A stretch of 64,000 bases of DNA. Origin: Immersiella caudata (lineage: Eukaryota; Ascomycota; Sordariomycetes; Sordariales; Lasiosphaeriaceae). Position numbers and translations under genes: made by a program. Shown here in pieces: positions 21,925-32,042 of the stretch; the stretch's first letter is position 1, and every line of letters starts with the position of its first letter. The notes below the pieces were generated by a model. The model searched no databases and was not told the DNA's origin. It saw only the letters and a program-made list of their open reading frames with translations. The stretch is taken from positions 2,232,001 through 2,296,000 of the forward strand of contig JAULSU010000006.1 in NCBI GenBank assembly GCA_030512335.1, given 5' to 3'.

Positions 21925-22190
21925 CTAGCCGTTGAGTAGATGTTGCCCGTTAAGCTGACCTGCTGACCCTTTTCCTTGTCGTTTTCTTCATCGATACACC
22001 AAACATTCGCCCAGACCCGGTGTGGCAGTTATATCGCATGTCCCGAAGCGCCCGATCCAGCGAGGGGGTTATGCCGACTGCACACTCGTCGATGCATATC
22101 GGACGCGCCCTCTCGGGGGGCCCCCAAAAGTATGAGAGCGCCGTATAAGGAGGAAGTGAGCAAGGGAAATCGAGGAAATACAACGTCGAT
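21925..22190 (-). pseudogene. HET-domain fragment
   Basis: The minus strand encodes PYTALSYFWGPPERARPI, CIDECAVGITPSLDRALRDM, matching the start of a HET domain and closely like the plus-strand HET at 36709 (FTALSYCWGSSEKPCRIY). After RYNCHT the continuation RVWANVWCIDEENDKEKG, then QQVSL, is one frame off. The domain then ends; nothing C-terminal is found. It is a truncated, frameshifted relic lying only about 70 bp beyond the stop of the HNH-type gene. Confidence 0.6.
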
Positions 22191-22257
22191 CTCGAGATCC
22201 CGAGCAGTGTGACTACAACTACAAGCCACTATCATTACAAACTACCACTACAGGCCA

Positions 22258-23789
22258 CTATATCCTTTGGTTCTCCGTTCCAGCACTCTCACGGGTTGGA
22301 GGGAGAGCCGTTCCCTTGACTTCTGGTAGTCTTAGAACTGATTGGGTAATGGTGGCCAGCGGTTGTTGTCCCGAATCTATAGGAACCACAACATCGGCAT
22401 TGTCGTCGGGCAGGCCAGGCTCGACATTCCCCAACCAAGTTGAGATGGGGAACGGGGACATTTCTTCTCCGGGCGGGCCATCATCATCATCCTCGATCAA
22501 AGCATCATCGACATCCGCTCCTCCCGTCAAGGCCGCGATGCGGATCATGGCCCACTGAAGGTCAAATGCCATCTTCATTTTCTTGGCATCGGCCTTGGCG
22601 ACAGGAATATCGAAAATATCCCCAGTCGAAAGTGGACGCCCAGACAGGTGAAACGCTGCGACGCCTTGCTCCACCAACGGGCTACGGTCATTTGTGAGAT
22701 ATGCACGTAGCTCATCCTCATCCCGGTCGTCCTCCCGCCATATGCTTGCCACTCGGGGCATCCAGACAAACTGAACCCGAACCAATGATTCCTCATTATC
22801 TGGGAGGATGCCGAGACACTTCAGGCCAAAATAGGCCTTCCCCCACCAAGCATGGAGCTGCGGGTTGAGTGACACCATATTCCACAGCTTATCTGAAACG
22901 CCGACACCACCAGTGAAGTTTGGCGATAGGCGGGTGTCGGCATCCTTATCGAGGAGGAGGGGGAGGGAAGGGCGTAGGCAGCTGGCAAAAGTAGCCAGCT
23001 TCTCCGGGTTCTTGCATGACGAAAATGGGATAACGTGACAAACATGGGGCTCGGCGGTCCCCAGGACAGCACATCTGCCGTGATCCATTTTCTTCCGCTC
23101 TAACGCCAGCGCAGTGTTACATATGGCGTCACCGTTGGCGTCCAACTTGAGGCCGGGCTCAAAGGTTGCATCGTCACCTCGGGATCTTGTGCGACGCTTG
23201 TTGGAACTGGCGCCCTGACTGACAGCCCGCCGCTTTCCCTTGCTCCCGCTCGTCCGTGAATCCACACCCGAGGTCGACACGTTCGAGTTCGCTACGGCGT
23301 CGCGGGAGGCCAGAACTGTGTTTGTTAGCAAACGATATATTCCCATACGTCAGTGTACATACAGAGGCGGATGAGCCGTGGGACAAACACATTATCCAGA
23401 TCCAGTGTGTTGATGAGCATAGGATTGTTGGCGAGCTGTCGTAGGTGCCCGATTGGGGCAAGAAGGAGGGAGGCAAAATGGAAAATCGAGGGCTCCCATG
23501 TCGCCGGCATCAATTCTCGCATATGATCCTCGATCGCTGCGATACGCTCGAGTCGCTCATGAAGTTCATCGACGGGCAAAATCGTGCTTACGGGCTCTCG
23601 TTGCGGCGCTGCGTCGGTATCAAGAAAACGCATCAGCGTGTCGCGGTCATGCGTACTCGGGTTACTCTGCACAAATTCGTGCTTGATGAGTAATTTCTTG
23701 TCGGATGCGGTGATGGTGCTCAGATATGTTTCCATCCTGGTGGAAAAATCATTCTTACCGCGCGTCGATGTGGCGCTTCTGCAAGACAT
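22258..23789 (-). CDS. HNH-nuclease-like fungal protein (494 aa, 2 exons)
   Basis: My model is complement(join(22258..23315, 23363..23789)); the 47-bp intron (GTATGT..CACAG, with a CTAAC branch-like site) restores frame. The HNH-like core lies at about residues 222-300: RCAVLGTAEPHVCHVIPF supplies Cys224, His233, Cys235 and His236, and LWNMVSLNPQLHAWWGKA supplies Asn288 and His297. A basic, Ser-rich linker (SKGKRRAVSQGASSNKRR) precedes it. The tail is acidic (EDDDDGPPGEE). There is no signal peptide; the basic linker could be a nuclear signal. In fungi this family is widespread but poorly studied, and nuclease activity is inferred from the motif only. It sits next to a HET relic and shares its family with the partial gene at 1-632. 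Confidence 0.82.
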
Positions 23790-23956
23790 CTTGGCGGTGT
23801 AAACGTGTGCGGGAAGAAAAAGTGGGAGGAAAAAAAAGTTTGCGGGGAAGGTAACCCTGCAGAAGGTAACCCCGCAGAGGTCCCCACCTGCCTAAGGTCA
23901 GCACCGAAGTCCCATCGGCACTAAATCTACGTCTCTACAGTTGTCAGAAAAAAAGG

Positions 23957-24002
23957 GGTTCAGGGGCCCTGGGCTTCCGGTCAGTAAAGCTGACTGGATG
24001 CC
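23957..24002 (+). repeat. Left terminal inverted repeat
   Basis: It pairs with 24487-24531, differing at only a few bases over about 45. It begins ggttcaggggccctggg and ends gactggatgcc. Confidence 0.75.
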
Positions 24003-24486
24003 TGACACTGCCTGAACGCCAGCCAGCCTCAGCCATAGTGTTGACGAAGCTGAATCCTACGAATTGGCTTATAAAGAAGGAGGTTCTGGCTTTCAGCCAA
24101 AACCTCAACAAGCAGAACAATCAAGCTGCGGCAACCCACATAAATTCCATCACATCCAGAGTGCAATATTTCTAACAGTTAGCGTTTACTAACTAATCAG
24201 CCTGCAAGTGGTGAGATTAAGCGAATACGACTAAGCGGAGAAGACTGTTAATTATCAGAAACACTACACTCTGGGTTGTCTGGAAATAGTCGCAATTGAG
24301 CTGGTTTGCAATTGATTGTATTGCGTGCGTCAGGTTACTTATTCGTGCTGTGGCAAAGCCAGAGTACCTCTTTTTGTACGGCTATCCAAGGCAGTAACGC
24401 TTCCGCATTACGTGGTCAATATTATCAATCTGCTTGTTCCAGTCGGCTCTGGTGCTTTCGCCAGAACCCCCTTCATTCCGATACCC

Positions 24487-24531
24487 GGCATTCAGTCAGC
24501 TTCACTGACCGAAAGCCAGGGCCCCTGAACC
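24487..24531 (-). repeat. Right terminal inverted repeat
   Basis: This is the inverted copy of 23957-24002. It reads ggcattcagtcagcttc through to cagggcccctgaacc and is followed by a C run and a T run. Confidence 0.75.
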
Positions 24532-25019
24532 CTCCCCCCCCCAATTTTTTTGACACCGCTTGGAACTTCTTTACACACTACAGTGCTGCCAGAATTACTG
24601 CCCAATCTAAACAACCCTGTAATTTAAAGTGGACGATAAGCTTGACGCTTGATGCACATCACCGTAGGCGCCAAGACTGACGGAACACGCGCAAGTTTCT
24701 CAACCCGCTGCCTCCTACCTGAGCGTCCGAGATGCCGGGCATGTAAATGAAATCTGTTGAGCCCCCATGCCAAGAGATGAGCGAGTCACGCCACTAGGAC
24801 AGGATGGTGATGTCGCTTTCCGGCTTGGTCGAGTCGCCGTATCCAAGCTTGTCGATGAGTATGTAAGACACAGCCGGTCAAGATGCCACATTTTCAAGAG
24901 GAATTGAAGCAGTGGGACCTACAGTACATGCGCACAGGCCAGCGAAGCCAAGGTTGGATTTCGTTAGGAAAAAAAAAAACAGTCTGAGCTTGCTGAGACA
25001 ATGAAAAAACAAGGCCCCC

Positions 25020-25720
25020 GTAGCCGCACACCAAGTGGCCAACTTTGTCGGCAAAATTTCGTCGGGCTACCGCATGGCTGCCGTGCAAGAAGGCCTCGGT
25101 CTCGACGCCGCCGCTGGCCTCAAGTCTTGGCAGCAGCTGCTGGTGGCTGACGGTATCACCTTCCTGCCCGTCGCCCTCGCTGGTTTCGTCTCGACGAAGT
25201 CGCTATGGCACAACACGGCATGAAATTGAAGGGCTGTACCACCGGGCGCGCACTCTGGATACCGGCCAACGCGATGCGCTTCATTCGCCCGTGGCACCTC
25301 TGGCTTCTGACGGGGTCCATGGCGCTCCTTTACAACGCCGCAGCCCAGCTCGATGCAGCCTACCTTTGCGCTGTTGTTGAAACCGGAAGGTTACAGCATG
25401 CGCCCGGGGTCGGAGTCATTGCGTACTGGTGAGCGCTGGGTGTCGGGTGCTGCATGCTGCGGGGTGCATTGGCCGGTGGTTGTCGTTGCGGAGGTCATCA
25501 GCGTTGCGACGTACACGGCTTTGGCGGTGTGGAATGGCGTCGCGCCGGGCTGGAAGTGGGTGTGCTACGTTGGCATGGGGCTGTTCTGATACCTTCAGCT
25601 ATATCAAGGGCTTCCCAACGTCTGTTGTACCGTGGTGTCGCTTGGTTTGCGATAGCATTTTTGGTAGCGGCTCTTGGCGCTGTTCGCTAACCCAGAGACA
25701 AAGTTCCTACGTTACACAAC
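25020..25720 (+). pseudogene. MFS transporter relic (anion:cation symporter / pantothenate-transporter-like)
   Basis: The fragments fit the middle of fungal ACS-family transporters in order: FVGKISSGYRMAAVQEGL, then GLKSWQQLLVADGITFLP and VALAGFVST (end of the fourth-to-sixth helix region). Next, in another frame, come MRFIRPWHLWLLTGSMAL (start of the second half), then, again in another frame, PVVVVAEVISVATYTALA and PGWKWVCYVGMGLF. Stops and at least two frame changes break the sequence. The N-terminal helices and the C-terminus are missing. The family assignment rests on recognition of the loop/helix pattern and should be checked by a translated search. Confidence 0.5.
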
Positions 25721-27305
25721 TTCTCTGCAGCTGCGTGATTCAAAGAGCTACTGCTGTCCCGTCGCTGCGTGATTGGCTCAACAAAGACGGAGTCCAACCC
25801 AAAATAGGCCAAGGCGGCCGCCGCTGTCTGCATGGGATCGCAAATCTCCGCACGGAACATAACCAACTCTTCTTCCGGTCTCAATGTTCGACATGCATGG
25901 ATCTTCGTGCCAGGTGCTGGCGGCGACGATAGTCCAATAGATACCAATAGGGAACCGACCGGAACAGGCTTGAACGGGCGTCCGGGCCGCGATGATAGAA
26001 AACTAGATGCTGTCCAAGCGCACTCCCTATTCGGTAGATTATGATGCTCATCATTTCTGCAAACAGTAAGCATCTAAGCTAGCGGCCGCCGCAGAGGCAC
26101 TGCGGAATTCTGATGTTGCTTTTTGTGCTCTTAATCAACAGTTTGGTAAGTAGCTGAGTAGCCTCGGCAAGGATGAAGGACCTCCAGCAGTTGTAATGGT
26201 AGACTCTGGTGCTAATTTAACGCAACAGCAAAACATGACACTTGGGCAATCGTATCGAAGGGCTGTTATTCATGCGGTTGCCCCCCCCCCCCCCCTCCCC
26301 CCCCCAGCTGTGTCGTATGCACCTTCAGTAGCCCTGGCGAAATGCCAAGCTGTGTTAGTAGTGGTGATACACGGCGAGTCGCCACTGATCCTTCCCCACC
26401 TATATCGCCGGACAAAAGCCAAAGCGGAATATGATCCAGCAAGGAGATATAGATAATGGGGATTATTTGTATAAAAACTATCTACTAATGAAGTTAAAGA
26501 AATTTCCACACAGCGTTCCCAGAAACAGAGAAGCTTTGCCTGAGTGTTGTGCGTACCATGGAAATGACAACATCGAGAGGCATTGTCAGGATTGTGAAAG
26601 ATGCATGCTGTAAGAGTCCGTGCCACTGTAATAGTGAGTAATCTAAGAGGCCTCCTGTAAGCGGGACTTGAATGTGTCTGGTAATGCACTAATAAGTAGA
26701 CACCCTTATGCCTCACTCATGAACCAAAGCGTGGTAACTTGCAAGGGGTTTACGACCACAGAGCAACCCCAACGACAAACAGTCATCCCTGACTAATAAC
26801 ACTAAAGAGAGCGAAGTTGGATGTTGCGCCTGAACGAGCAAGGACCCCTCTGCATGGTCTTTGTGTTTTTTCTCGGATGCAGAACCGCACATGATGGGGT
26901 TGCAGTGTCATTCATACCTCGCCGCGAGCGCGCGCGTGCATGTTTTGGATTGTTGGCCAGTGTGTTAGACAGCCTCGTCGGCAGCTTGGCTTCAATACTG
27001 TGGCCAAGTGGCTCGACAAATTTCATGGGCTGATTCATGGGCTGATTCATGAGCTAACATTGGGCCTTTGGTGAGAGTTTAGAGGAAGTGAGAAAGAAAA
27101 GAAAAAAAAATATAAAGCCCACCTTCCTCCTTCACCCGGTCCCTCTGAGCCTCACCCATCACACAGCAACCGGACTCGGCAAATACCCAGCACAGACGCT
27201 CACCCCAACCCATTAATACGCTTCATTCCTCAGCGACACAACCAAAAATCACTGCAAGATAACATTTAGCCAACCACCCCAAGGCGTCAGCTCCCATCCG
27301 TCATT
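25721..27305. other. Gene-poor stretch with a poly(C) tract
   Basis: No convincing gene. It contains a nearly pure C tract at 26281-26307 and a direct repeat of gctgattcatg at about 27029-27050. The last 200 bp are the promoter of the secreted-protein gene at 27306. Confidence 0.4.
27111..27117 (+). promoter_or_regulatory. Candidate TATA box of the cysteine-rich secreted protein gene
   Basis: TATAAAG directly follows an A-rich run about 190 bp upstream of the ATG at 27306, and a pyrimidine-rich stretch follows it. The transcription start is not known. Confidence 0.35.
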
Positions 27306-27650
27306 ATGCAACCCGGGCTCTCCCTCTCTCTCATCATCATGGCCTTCGCTAGCCTTGGTGCTGCGTCACCTGCCCCAGGGCCGGATCAGGTCATCGCTGC
27401 CGACGCCCTGGTTCTCAATGGCCGTCAATCTTGCCCCCCAAGCCCCGGCTGGTGCGACCGGGACAACTGCCAGGGTGAGAACACCCCGTGGAATGGCATG
27501 GGCGTCTGTACGGCTGCGTATGCCGGCTGCTCTTGCAGGGGCGTGTGTGATGGCAAGGTCAACTCATGCTACGCCAATGGATGTGGGGGCCCTACGGCCG
27601 ATCATAGGTGCAAGACGGGCAAGTACAAGGGTTGCTGGTGTGCAGTGTAA
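27306..27650 (+). CDS. Small secreted cysteine-rich protein (114 aa), effector-like
   Basis: This intronless ORF starts with a typical signal peptide (MQPGLSLSLIIMAFASLG, cleavage likely after AAS). A short pro-like segment ends in NGR, and then a compact mature part contains 12 cysteines in 72 residues (SCPPSPGWCDRDNC ... GCSCRGVCDGKVNSC ... KGCWC). The even number and dense spacing suggest six disulfides. Such proteins act outside the cell in fungi, as host or competitor effectors or surface proteins. I do not recognise a named family. The gene sits alone in a gene-poor, repeat-flanked stretch with its own TATA box. Confidence 0.8.
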   Translation: MQPGLSLSLIIMAFASLGAASPAPGPDQVIAADALVLNGRQSCPPSPGWCDRDNCQGENTPWNGMGVCTAAYAGCSCRGVCDGKVNSCYANGCGGPTADHRCKTGKYKGCWCAV

Positions 27651-30425
27651 AGGGCGGGCAGCAGCTTCGCTAGGAGGGACGAAGTCTCTGATTTAGCGAG
27701 ACTGGGGTAGAGGAGAGCTGAATTACGTGGGTGGGGTATTAGTGTTGTGGAGCTGGTGGTTTAAGGGGTTAGGTGCTGATGGCAGGGCGTAGGGAGTGAG
27801 CCTGCTGGTTGGTATGGAGGCCTGAGTGATTTTCCTATCCACTTTCATTGGAATTCTTTTCTTGATCGTCACGTCGATCTTTCAAGGCAGCGGCCGCGCC
27901 TTTTCCCGCGACGACTTTTAGGCTAGTCTAGTCTAGTCTATTGGTAGCACGAAACCACTCGCGCTCCGTCCCACTTTCCGCTTCTGATGTCCCCACACGC
28001 TAAATCTCGCCCGGGGAGCAGCTCTCCCTTCGCTCTGGGCGGCACGATAAAGCTAGGCAACTCTTAAAAATATTGCCAAGCTGCCGCCCCCGCCTGACTG
28101 GGAAAAGCGAGTATGAGATCAACTGGTAAGTCCGCTCGTCACTAATCCGCTACAAAGCCTTCTAAGACCAGAAATCCTGTTACCAGCCCTTGCCACTCAT
28201 CATTACGAAGCTTTGTTATGTCGGGCTGGCAATCTGCAGAGGTGTCGATAACCGGCGCAGTGATTCCACCACAAAGATCGCAGTCAAGACGAGACCATCA
28301 ACGAGCAGAGCAGCTCTGACAATCATGGCGAGCGACCATTTCCACCCAGATGCCTACAGTCAGCAAGCTCAAAGTTTATCAGCGTGGACTGCCACTGGTT
28401 GCGTGTTCATCTCCATCAGCCGGTCACCATTCTCCCTCATGTCCGAGAGAGAAAAAAAGAAGAGAAAAAGAAGAGAAAAAAAAGAAGAAGAAAAAAAAAA
28501 AAAGATCTCGATGTCGCCTAAGGGGTCGCAGAACTGGATGGAGCCATCCCAAATAGGCCTAAAAATGTCCTCATGTTGACAGACAAGTACATTCTGACCG
28601 ACATCTTCGTAGATACATGTGTTGCTGTCTGTGCTGTCATCGAGCTTGAACGTTATCGAGCCAGATCAAGCAGATGTCGACAATCAGCCATTTCACCATG
28701 GTCAAGCCGGAAACGCGATCAGAGGGTAATGGCTGGGTGGATCGCCTGGGGGTGCTTGGTCAAATCCGGAGATGAGAACGGCATGAGGGTAGCTCCATAT
28801 GATAGGTTGCTCGTCAACCACAACGGAAGCTACCCTGTGACTAAGGCAGAGGGCGAAGAGTAGAACCATGACCACCAAGCTCCAACTGGTCAGCGAAAGT
28901 GTATTGAGTCTCCAGCTCTTAAGCGATCCTATCCTCCGACCCTGATAAGGAGCCTGAAATAACCTCCGACTCCAAATTACTCCAATTCATCTCAATATCC
29001 TCCCTACGACCCTCTTAACTTTATAGCCGCTTCAGCAATAAGAGCAGAATAAACTTACTTGCTCGTCTTAGAAAGCTTTAGACCTTTCATCTCCATGAAG
29101 TTCAGGAATCTCCGCTTGTGTTCTCTCGCGCTCCAACCGCGCTAGCATCTAACTGCGGAGTAGAAACCGCCTCAATCGCTTCGTCCTAATAATCACAACT
29201 AACCTCCCAGGCGCATAGGTGATTTCTTCCAGCTGTTTAAGGTAGAGGTATTGGTTTATCGGATGGTTGTTGGACAGCTGTTGGACGGTTGTAAACACCC
29301 CGTTCAACACGGTAGTCAATCACATTTCTCAATTGCCTGGAGCATGCCCTTCTCGCGAGCTTTGTCAATATAGTGCTAGTACTGCCTGACTCCTAGGTTT
29401 GTCGACAAACTCTGATGCTTGATCTGGTTGTGGCGCAAGCCTACCCGCGATAGTTGGTCATTGCTGAAGCAGTCTGAAAGGCGAATTCTTCGAGTTTGAG
29501 GTCTTGCAGTGTCAGGTTAGAGGGAACCAACTGCGGTTTCGCTATGCCCTGGCCCTTAGGGGGTCATTGGCGGTGCAGGGCATTGAGGTGATAGGATTCG
29601 TTGTGGTATGGGGCTGTGTCTTTCTCGTGGCCTGGGACTTAGCCCGGAGGAAACTATGGGATGTCCAGAGACTTCTCCTTGAGCTCACGGATAAACCTAA
29701 CACCATTAGACTCGTTAAGTAGACCTAGAATAACACCCATCATATTGTGGCTAGTGGTAGCAGTATGTCCTTTATCAATTCTCTGAGGCAATTCTCTGAG
29801 GCTGGGCAACTTCGTTAGAGGCGGCCGAATTCTGATGAAAAAAAATCAGTCACTTCTGACTCTTTGAGAACCATTCACTACTCGCTGTGTGGTCACAGAC
29901 AAGTGCTTCAGAGCGCTCCGAGAATTTGGCGCAGGCCATTGTCAAGTACGCATTAGGCCTGCGTCGGCCGAACCCCGCTCTAGATTTAAGAAGGAGAAAG
30001 CGGACGGTAAGACCCTGGAGCAGACCGAGTTAGGTAAAGTGGTCGAGGAGCGGGATAAGGGGTGGCCAACTTCGAGAAGAAGAGGAAGAAAACGCTAAAG
30101 GACGAGATGGCTGAGGTGGGCCAAGACCAGGAATTCAGAAGATGGTTCAGGGGATCAAATTGGTCCGAGAGGGCTTTTAGAGCCATCAGAAAAGCACCGT
30201 CAGTTATCAAGATCGATTCTCCTCACATGAAAAAAAAAAATACATTGCAAGAATTCAACCGGGCCGGCTAGTCGTCCACAACCAAACCGCCACCTATTTT
30301 AGCCAAGACCTGAGCAAACAACGAGAGTCAACCTAACAACCCCGCACCCCGTCAACCTCAACATTTTTTCACTTCTTGGCTCACTTCTTGGCCGAGCCCT
30401 GAGAAACCTTTAAACTCCTATCATC
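27651..30425. other. Long gene-poor region with simple repeats
   Basis: 2.8 kb with no recognisable gene. It contains a tctag microsatellite at about 27922-27940, an A/G-rich run at 28447-28505, and a short direct repeat (caattctctgaggc) at about 29777-29803. From 28900 to 29750 it is AT-richer, with many stops in all frames, consistent with an old degraded repeat that I could not identify. Short frames at 29889-30271 are Lys/Glu-rich and not convincing. Confidence 0.4.
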
Positions 30426-31086
30426 ATGTCTTTACTCCTACGTAAATCTATCCTCACCTCTTTCCTTGCCATCCTATCCCTTTCCCTCACAATCACTTCG
30501 AAACCAACTTCCCCGTCCCCCTCCAAGATCCTGTCCACCCGCACCGCACCCCTCTGCGCCACCCCCGACCCTTCCCTCCCTCTCTGGATCATCTACGAAT
30601 GGTCCACCGATTTCTCCACCCCCGAAAACCCAATCATCATGTTCCTCCTTGAGAACACTCTGACGGGATATACTGCACTATGCTTCCGCGAGGGTCCTTA
30701 CCCCGAGGGTCTATGCGCACGCGTTGTGGAGAAGGGAGGTGAGGGTGAGGACGAGGATACGACAGGGACGATATTTTCGTATAATGAGCGTGTGGGGGTG
30801 TTGGAGGTTTATCAGGAGTGGGATTGTGACGGAGGTGAGAGTGTGGGGTAAGCATAGCTTCTACCGTTTCCCAATGGTCCTTGAACCGAGGGCAGGATTG
30901 GGATTGCCGAGCAACGGGTTGCTGATAATTGCGTGCAGTGTCATGAAGAGAATGCAGGCAGATGGCAAGGTCACTGTACTGGAGCAGTGTTCCCAGGGAG
31001 GAGATATACCAAAGGATGAGATTTGCGGGGGGCAGGGATCAAGTGGTGAGATTTACGCTAACAAGGTGCTGACGCTGGACGGGTAG
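30426..31086 (+). CDS. Predicted secreted protein (189 aa, 2 exons), function unknown
   Basis: My model is join(30426..30847, 30939..31086); the 91-bp intron (GTAAGC..GTGCAG) restores frame, and without it the first frame stops at once. The N-terminus MSLLLRKSILTSFLAILS with the following SLSLTITS is a clear signal peptide. The mature part has six cysteines (APLCATPD, ALCFREG, GLCARV, EWDCDGG, LEQCSQGG, DEICGGQ), suggesting three disulfides, and no catalytic motif. It is probably an extracellular small protein. It lies in a gene-poor flank next to AT-rich sequence, a setting in which effector-type genes are often found. Confidence 0.65.
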
Positions 31087-31551
31087 AAGGTGACGGTTAT
31101 TAGCAGCCACTAAATCACGGACTCGGCGCTACACTGCGGAGATAACGATTTTTCTTTATGGTGTCTGTCACTTCATGCCATGAACAACGCACATCACACC
31201 CTAATCTGCAAGCTAATGGTTCATTACGCTGTGCTCCACCCGAAGCACCGCTAAGCCAGCACAACTTTACTAACGACGCTTACCACGCCTTTGGCTAGCC
31301 ACGATAGAAGCAGCAGTCTTGTTTTAAGCGTTGTGACGAGGTCATTAAGAATGTTACTGTGGCTATAAAACCGCCTTGGGCTCCTGTTTACTCGCATTGT
31401 CCAAGTTCTCAAAACACTCGGCTTCCACACCTTCTTTAGCCATGTGATAGATTATGCAGCCTGTGGCCAGCCTCCGCTACACTATTTTATTATTTTATTA
31501 GTATTAGAAAGCTCTGGAATGAAATTCTAGAGCTTGTACAGCTTATAACGG
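31087..31551. other. AT-rich intergenic region
   Basis: No gene. The AT content rises after 31440 (ttttattattttattagt). Confidence 0.4.
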
Positions 31552-31945
31552 TGTTACGACCGGTGCCTGTCAATAGGCGGTTGGCAGGGTCGTAGGGGTG
31601 GTTATTCGCGGAGAGAAGGGTAATACAGAAGCAGGTCCTTACAGACGGGGTTCACTGGGTTAATAATTGTATATTACTATAGTATATAGTAGTTCGCGAG
31701 GTAATTATGCAGTACGACATAATTAAATTTTAGCTTAATTAACAAAGCGAATACTTACGTGAGGAATTGAAAGAATTCCTCACAACAGCTAGCTAGGGTG
31801 ATTGCTATCTATACTAGAGGGTGGACGACGTAACTTATACCTTAATCACTGCGATTACCACTCTTCAGAAGTGAGCAGGGTAACTGGTTCCTCATCCTGC
31901 TCACTATGCTTATTCACTACACTAGGTAATCACGATAATCACACA
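31552..31945 (+). mobile_element. Possible solo LTR (Gypsy-type) or LTR fragment
   Basis: The stretch begins TGTTACGACCGG and ends ..CACACA, giving TG..CA borders of a type common for fungal Gypsy LTRs. The interior is AT-rich with a poly-pyrimidine-poor, hairpin-like core (ggaattgaaagaattcc). I find no matching target-site duplication and no second copy in the window, so this is tentative. Confidence 0.3.
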
Positions 31946-32042
31946 ATGTTTGTCACAATGTATGATGCCTTGGTGTACAGTGGCGTCCACGGGGACACGT
32001 CGGTCCGTCCCGGCCACAAGGGCGGCCCATGGTTCGTCACAC

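Larger units (their letters stand above)
23943..24554. mobile_element. Non-autonomous DNA transposon (MITE-like) with about 45-bp terminal inverted repeats
   Basis: Positions 23957-24002 and 24487-24531 are near-perfect inverted copies (ggttcaggggccctggg and its complement at the right end). The similarity extends outwards through an A-run/T-run to GTCA at 23943 and TGAC at 24554. The element is about 0.6 kb and AT-rich inside, with no transposase frame. I could not identify a clear target-site duplication, so the superfamily is unassigned. Confidence 0.75.

Noticed and set aside
26270..26716. 148-codon minus frame over the poly(C) tract
   Set aside because: Poly-Gly produced by the homopolymer and otherwise unstructured; no start context or homology.
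28190..28579. 129-codon plus frame ending in Lys/Glu runs
   Set aside because: The second half is the A/G simple repeat at 28447-28505 and the first half has no recognisable start context or domain.
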